Under the pieces are notes generated by a model, which made no database searches, had not been told where the DNA came from, and saw only the letters and a program-made list of their open reading frames with translations. A stretch of 53,234 nt of DNA from DASWHR01 sp036398095 (GTDB lineage Bacteria > Actinomycetota > AC-67), in assembly GCA_036398095.1 (NCBI GenBank), contig DASWHR010000066.1, positions 1 to 53,234 of the forward strand, in the 5' to 3' direction. The position numbers and the translations under genes were made by a program. The first letter of the stretch is position 1; each line of letters opens with the position of its first letter. Positions 52,748 to 53,234 of the stretch are shown piece after piece.

Positions 52748-53200
52748 TCAACGTCGGCGCGCTCCCGCCCGGACCCGCCCATTGACCGCCGGCTCGTCGC
52801 CGGACGCCTGGAACGGCTTCGCGGTGGTTTCGTCGCTGGATCCCCCCTCATGGTGGCTCTCGTCGGAGCCGGTCAGTCCCATCGCTTCGGCCTGCGCCGC
52901 CGCGAATTCGCGCATCTCGAGCACCGCAGCCTCCAGCCGCCCGATCCGGGCTCGGTCCTTGCGAATGTCGTCGGAGACGAGCAGCCCTATTCCCACGATG
53001 GCAGCCAGCAGCCCGCCGATTCCGCCCGAGATCAGGTAGGGAAGCTGCACGGCGACCTGCGGGTTGGCGCTCACGCCGAGCCATCCCGCGAAAACCATGA
53101 CCGCGCCGGCGACGATCAGAATCCAGCCGAGCAGCAAGCGGCCGCCGGCTTCGGGTTCCGGCTCTCGCATTCGCGGTCCTTCGTCATGGTGTTCGTCCAA
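52748..53200 (-). CDS. Hypothetical two-helix membrane protein with coiled-coil tail
   Basis: 150 aa starting with TTG at 53200, favoured because GGGAGG lies 8 nt upstream; an ATG at codon 11 is the alternative. Helices at about 23-43 (LLLGWILIVAGAVMVFAGWL) and 52-75 (QLPYLISGGIGGLLAAIVGIGLLV) are followed by a charged helix (KDRARIGRLEAAVLEMREFAAAQAEA) likely to form a coiled coil, then a Ser/Glu-rich and basic tail. Function unknown. The last 34 bases of the window show nothing more. Confidence 0.75.
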   Translation of the reverse strand: MDEHHDEGPRMREPEPEAGGRLLLGWILIVAGAVMVFAGWLGVSANPQVAVQLPYLISGGIGGLLAAIVGIGLLVSDDIRKDRARIGRLEAAVLEMREFAAAQAEAMGLTGSDESHHEGGSSDETTAKPFQASGDEPAVNGRVRAGARRR

Positions 53201-53234
53201 CGGTTGATCCTCCCTTATCTCGCCAGGGTTCGGA

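Noticed and set aside
1..53234. CRISPR arrays, insertion sequences, tRNA or rRNA genes
   Set aside because: No regularly spaced repeats, transposase motifs, cloverleaf-like sequences or conserved rRNA segments were seen while reading both strands.

Overview
The window comes from a GC-rich bacterium. Many genes use GTG starts, and neighbours are often joined by 4-nt GTGA/ATGA overlaps. The gene content fits a chemolithoautotrophic sulfur oxidiser: a sulfane-sulfur oxidation system, a probable sulfite-oxidising molybdoenzyme, a respiratory complex I core and Calvin-Benson-Bassham genes with a red-type form I RuBisCO. An actinobacterial or similar Gram-positive-type lineage is plausible from the fused Liv transporter and gene style, but no rRNA or other marker is present, so the taxonomy is only inferred.

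Layout. 85-993: htpX and its terminator. 1168-1632: a small two-helix membrane protein. 1648-12060 (minus): nuoABCDHIJKLMN without nuoEFG. 12251-17527: a fused FeS/NrfD protein, an M15 lipoprotein on the opposite strand, and a molybdopterin subunit (Soe/Psr-like). 17524-18525: dsrE2 and an ArsR regulator, divergent. 18530-34437 (minus): a tightly packed sulfur operon of about 16 kb. From promoter to end it reads tusA, dsrE, shdrC1, shdrB1, shdrA, shdrH, shdrB3, a second LplA-like gene, a lipoate-binding protein, a radical-SAM LipS-like gene, lplA(AB), a second LipS-like gene, etfB, etfA, emo, two uncharacterised small genes and two more lipoate-binding proteins. This is a type II sHdr system (shdrC1B1AHB3-etfAB-emo) with its own lipoate assembly genes. 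34590-34985: a zinc-ribbon protein. 35147-42066: prk-tkt-gap, a LysR regulator, and rbcLS on the opposite strand. 42262-44469: a NarL-type two-component pair and a TauE/SafE permease. 44475-51863 (minus): a LivH-LivM-LivG fusion, a membrane-anchored binding protein and a large surface protein. 51935-53200: a secreted protein and a two-helix membrane protein.

How the genes may work together (inference). TusA and DsrE proteins pass sulfane sulfur to the sHdr complex, which oxidises it to sulfite using lipoate-binding proteins as carriers. The LplA/LipS genes would lipoylate those carriers. Electrons would leave through EtfAB and the membrane protein EMO to quinone. Sulfite would be oxidised by the Soe-like enzyme or exported by TauE. 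The EFG-less complex I could exchange electrons between quinone and a low-potential carrier, and the Calvin cycle consumes the reducing power.

The most novel signals are a near-identical promoter element upstream of both Soe transcription units with a related copy at the tusA-sHdr promoter; two unrecognised genes translationally coupled inside the sHdr/EMO/Lbp operon; three lipoate-binding proteins and two LplA-like proteins in one operon; and the fused SoeB-SoeC protein. No tRNA, rRNA, CRISPR array or insertion sequence was seen.
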